Shown here piece by piece: positions 7,480 to 9,816 of a stretch of DNA of 9,816 bases (its first letter is position 1; every line of letters begins with the position of its first letter). The stretch is from NCBI GenBank assembly GCA_003500135.1, contig DNTA01000303.1, positions 1 to 9,816 on the forward strand, in the 5' to 3' direction. The notes below the pieces were generated by a model, which saw only the letters and a program-made list of their open reading frames with translations, did not search any database and was not told the origin of the DNA. The DNA comes from Cytophagales bacterium (GTDB lineage Bacteria; Bacteroidota; Bacteroidia; Cytophagales; Cyclobacteriaceae). The position numbers were made by a program, and so were the translations under genes.

Positions 7480-7963
7480 ATGGTGGAAGAACCCAGAATA
7501 AAAACCTTATCCACTATTCGATTAATCGGTCATAATCGGCGTATGTCGGTGGCCAACAATCAAACAAAAGGAGCTTTGGCAATCCTTTATGCCGCAGAAA
7601 GGAACGATCAGGCACTCGATCGATAACCACCTGTATTCCCTTGAAGTGTACGACAGTATCGATTATTTCAGGTCCTTCGACCCCACAAAAGAATTTGATA
7701 AATGGGCAGCCATAGCCGTCAGTGAATTTACTTCTGTGCCTGAAGACATGGCCGTGCTCCTGCTGCCCGAAGGCCGTTATGCCGTGTTTTCCTACAAGGG
7801 AAAAGCCAGTGATGCCCCACAGGTTTACCAGTATATTTACGGGGAATGGCTACCCAAATCGGAGTATGAACTCGACGACCGCCCACACTTTGCCCTTATG
7901 GGAGAGCGCTATAAAGGCGACGACCCTGATTCCGAAGAAGAGATATGGATCCCGGTGAGGTGA
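7480..7963 (+). pseudogene. GyrI-like small-molecule-binding protein, split by a one-base frameshift
   Basis: The first frame starts at the ATG at 7480 (an in-frame TAA lies at 7474) and reads MVEEPRIKTLSTIRLIGH and then RRMSVANNQTK. This is the usual start of stand-alone GyrI-like/AraC effector-binding domain proteins. It then goes out of frame and stops at 7624-7626. Skipping one G at 7570/7571 restores ELWQSFMPQKGTIR and leads into the frame that ends at 7963. That frame has the family's later parts: LYSLEVYDSIDYF, AVFSYKGKASDAPQVYQYI, GEWLPKSEYEL and a final EEEIWIPVR. The joined product would be 160 residues, the normal family length. Family members bind small hydrophobic or cationic ligands. 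The cause may be a real inactivating insertion, a sequencing error, or less likely +1 recoding. The ATG at 7589 alone would give a 124-residue fragment missing strand one. It sits 28 bp behind the glycosidase gene. Confidence 0.8.
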
Positions 7964-8067
7964 GGTGCTACAGGTATTCAAGGTGATTATCCTGTAAATT
8001 ATTCGATTACAACATTTATTTTCATTTAAAACCAATATATTACTTTCACTAACCGAATCACCTCTGT

Positions 8068-8952
8068 ATGAAATCCCTTTCCCCCAACCCGGAATGGTTT
8101 GAAGGAGTTCACGACTTTCCTTACAAACCGAATTTTGTTGATTTTAACGGATTGAAAATGCACTATATCGACGAAGGCAGTGGCGAAACGGTTCTGGCGC
8201 TTCATGGTGAACCGACCTGGTGCTATCTTTATCGTAAGTTTATACCTGTTTTGCAAAATTTCCGGTTCATCGCTCCTGATTTTATTGGCTTTGGTAAATC
8301 TGACAAACTGGTCAACTGGCGCGACTATTCTTTTAGTTTTCATCTGCAGACATTGGAGCATTTTGTCGATACTTTAAAGCTCTGCGATATTACCCTGGTG
8401 GTTCAGGATTGGGGAGGGCTGCTTGGCCTCAGTTTGCTAGGCGCCCGTCCGGAACTGATCAAACGAGTGGTGATTATGAATACATTTTTGCCAAAGGGTA
8501 AGAAGCTGCCCCTACCTTTTAAGATCTGGCAGGCCTTCGCCCGATACCACCCTTCCGTGCCCATAGGGCTTATTATGAAAATCGGCACGCATAACAAGCT
8601 GCCAAAAGAGGTTTTGAATGCCTATAAAGCGCCTTTTTCCGATAGAAAACATAAAACCGGGGCCAAAGCTTTTCCGGCTATGGTACCCGGCCGTCCTGAT
8701 CAGGATGGCGTGGCACAGATGATACGGGCAAGGGAGGTGTTATCGAAATGGGATAAACCGGCGCTGGTCATGTTTTCGGATAAAGATCCGATCATGAGCG
8801 GGATGGAGCATTTTTTCTACCACCTCATTCCCGACGAGGTTTTAACCAAAGTTGAAATTAAAAATGCCGGTCATTTTCTGCAGGAAGAAAAAGGAGCAGA
8901 GATCGCCGGGCATATTAAAGGGTTTATGACCGTTAATCAGTCAAATGGTTGA
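8068..8952 (+). CDS. Haloalkane dehalogenase, HLD-I (DhlA-like) subfamily
   Basis: The 294-residue alpha/beta hydrolase closely follows DhlA of Xanthobacter in motif order. HGEPTW at 46-51 forms the oxyanion-hole loop. APDFIGFGKSDK follows at 69-80. VVQDWGG at 111-117 carries the nucleophile D114 and the halide-binding W115. A cap tryptophan, W154 in FKIWQAF, sits where DhlA has its second halide-binding Trp. FSDKDP holds the acid D240, and NAGHFLQEE holds the catalytic H269. The acid after strand 7 and Glu rather than Asn in HGEPTW favour subfamily I over II. The reaction is hydrolysis of a carbon-halogen bond to alcohol and halide in the cytoplasm; no signal peptide is present. Bacteroidota homologues are sometimes called simply alpha/beta hydrolases, and the natural substrate is unknown. 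It lies 104 bp after the frameshifted GyrI-like gene, so co-transcription is possible but not shown. Confidence 0.85.
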   Translation: MKSLSPNPEWFEGVHDFPYKPNFVDFNGLKMHYIDEGSGETVLALHGEPTWCYLYRKFIPVLQNFRFIAPDFIGFGKSDKLVNWRDYSFSFHLQTLEHFVDTLKLCDITLVVQDWGGLLGLSLLGARPELIKRVVIMNTFLPKGKKLPLPFKIWQAFARYHPSVPIGLIMKIGTHNKLPKEVLNAYKAPFSDRKHKTGAKAFPAMVPGRPDQDGVAQMIRAREVLSKWDKPALVMFSDKDPIMSGMEHFFYHLIPDEVLTKVEIKNAGHFLQEEKGAEIAGHIKGFMTVNQSNG

Positions 8953-8964
8953 CGGCGGTTTTTT
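8930..8964 (+). terminator. Intrinsic terminator overlapping the dehalogenase stop codon
   Basis: CCGTTAATCA at 8930-8939 pairs with TGGTTGACGG at 8946-8955 (10 pairs, two of them G-U) around a 6-base loop, with six T from 8959. The TGA stop at 8950-8952 lies inside the right arm, so ribosomes finishing translation would cover the hairpin. Confidence 0.65.
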
Positions 8965-9049
8965 ATCACCACAATAAAAGAAAATGACAAATAAATACCA
9001 ATACAATTTTCTGTACGTTGAATACAAGTAGTACCAAATTGTCATAATC

Positions 9050-9697
9050 ATGGTTAGGCCTATTTTTATCTGCATTTTAATTTTATTGTTTTTATCAGCC
9101 AATACCCTAAGTTCATGCTCCCAATCAAAAGAAACGGATTATCGTCTGGTAGGAGGACCCTGTGAAGGCTGTGAAGCCGTATTGGAGTATAGTGAACAGG
9201 AGCTTACACCCGTAGATACGCTGCCAGGTTTTAACAAGGAAGGTCAAAAGATTAAAATCAGCGGCACTGTATATGAACGAGATGGAAAAACCCCGGCAGA
9301 AGGGGTTATCTTATATTTGTATCATACTAATCAGGAAGGGATTTATGAAGCGGGGGACAACGCAAAAGGATGGGCTGAAAAGCATGGCTACATCCGGGAA
9401 TGGTTGAAAACCGATGAAGACGGTCAGTATACTTTTTATACCTTAAAACCGGCCGCTTATCCCAGCCGAAGTGAACCTGCGCATATTCACATTATCGTGC
9501 TGGAACCCGATGGGCAGTACTACTGGATATCGGGTTATCATTTTGCCGGAGACTCATTACTTACCGAAAAGGAAACCAACCCGAAAAATCCTCGCGGAGG
9601 TACATCCGGTTTAATTGATCTGCAAAAAGAAGGTGCATTGTGGGTAGGCCAAAGAGATATTGTATTGGGCAAAAATATTCAGGGCTATCAGCAATAG
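9050..9697 (+). CDS. Lipoprotein of the intradiol ring-cleavage dioxygenase family
   Basis: The 215-residue protein begins with a lipoprotein signal: a hydrophobic run, then LSSC with the lipid-bearing C23, then SQSKETD. This predicts a membrane-anchored protein facing the periplasm or outside. The rest matches the catechol/protocatechuate 3,4-dioxygenase fold. ISGTVYERDGKTPAEGVILY starts the beta sandwich. The non-haem Fe(III) ligands appear as Y99 (QEGIY), Y137 (PAAYP), H145 and H147 (AHIHIIV), and R140 lies just before the histidines. These enzymes split an aromatic ring between two adjacent hydroxyls using O2. A short CEGC motif (C38-C41) in GGPCEGCEAVLE precedes the domain and could bind metal or form a disulfide. 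The gene has its own upstream region after the dehalogenase terminator. Bacteroidota commonly carry such exported dioxygenase-like lipoproteins, whose substrate is unknown. Confidence 0.78.
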   Translation: MVRPIFICILILLFLSANTLSSCSQSKETDYRLVGGPCEGCEAVLEYSEQELTPVDTLPGFNKEGQKIKISGTVYERDGKTPAEGVILYLYHTNQEGIYEAGDNAKGWAEKHGYIREWLKTDEDGQYTFYTLKPAAYPSRSEPAHIHIIVLEPDGQYYWISGYHFAGDSLLTEKETNPKNPRGGTSGLIDLQKEGALWVGQRDIVLGKNIQGYQQ

Positions 9698-9711
9698 GTT
9701 GTGTTGTATTA

Positions 9712-9816
9712 CTATTGCAGATCACCGTTATTAAAGCTAAACGGTAATAATGATTCCACAGATGGCAGTTCGATAAATGTACCGTCATCCGATTCCATAA
9801 TTAGGGCTTCCTCAGA
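9712..9816 (-). CDS. Possible C-terminal end of a minus-strand gene (partial)
   Basis: Read on the minus strand from the right edge, one frame stays open for 34 codons and ends with TAG at 9714-9712, reading ALIMESDDGTFIELPSVES near its start. It would converge on the dioxygenase gene with a gap of only 14 bp, which is an ordinary arrangement. The fragment is too short to assign to a family and the open frame may be chance. The inverted repeat ACCGTT/AACGGT between 9724 and 9745 lies inside it and lacks a T run, so I do not call it a terminator. Confidence 0.3.
   Translation of the reverse strand, partial: SEEALIMESDDGTFIELPSVESLLPFSFNNGDLQ

Noticed and set aside
7722..7958. Second plus-strand frame within the GyrI-like gene
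   Set aside because: It lies wholly inside the GyrI-like coding region in another frame and its translation is rich in Cys, Pro and Ser without a domain.
7589..7963. Stand-alone 124-residue gene from the internal ATG
   Set aside because: The preceding frame supplies the missing family N-terminus and joins exactly after removing one base, so this is the 3' part of a split gene.
7969..7996. TACAGG/CCTGTA inverted repeat between the GyrI-like gene and the dehalogenase gene as a terminator
   Set aside because: The loop is 16 bases and no T run follows, so it does not meet the criteria for an intrinsic terminator.

Overview
The window looks like a chromosomal stretch from a Bacteroidota bacterium, probably Cytophagales or Flavobacteriales. 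The evidence is moderate AT-richness, A-rich start contexts without strong Shine-Dalgarno sequences, N-terminal signals ending in A-Q, and Bacteroidota-style families: a LolA-like secreted protein, a sortilin/BNR-repeat propeller protein, a GH43 enzyme with discoidin and Fn3-like domains, and a lipoprotein intradiol dioxygenase. I did not see rRNA, tRNA, CRISPR or a replication origin.

Left end (1-1460): the start of an IS630-family transposase runs leftward out of the window. Directly behind it, divergently oriented, is a short CPBP/Abi-type membrane protein gene that looks 5'-truncated and lacks the usual catalytic glutamates. About 665 bases without a convincing gene follow. They hold a degenerate 8-bp tandem repeat of the TGAACCCT type, then three phased direct repeats just upstream of the next gene.

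Centre (1461-7451): two genes 9 bp apart form an operon, a periplasmic LolA-fold protein and a 1025-residue secreted BNR/sortilin propeller protein, closed by a strong intrinsic terminator. A noncoding gap of about 340 bp precedes a secreted GH43-type glycosidase with C-terminal F5/8 type C and Fn3-like domains. No SusC/SusD pair is in view, so a polysaccharide utilisation locus cannot be claimed.

Right end (7452-9816): a GyrI-like small-molecule-binding protein gene lies 28 bp behind the glycosidase and is split by one extra base. Next come a haloalkane dehalogenase of the DhlA-like subfamily, with a terminator overlapping its stop codon, and a lipoprotein of the intradiol ring-cleavage dioxygenase family. 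A possible convergent gene on the minus strand enters at the right edge.

I found no convincing new multi-gene defence or mobile system. The best leads are the frameshifted GyrI-like gene, the CPBP homologue without its glutamates, the phased repeats before the LolA-like operon, and the membrane-anchored dioxygenase with a CxxC motif next to a dehalogenase.
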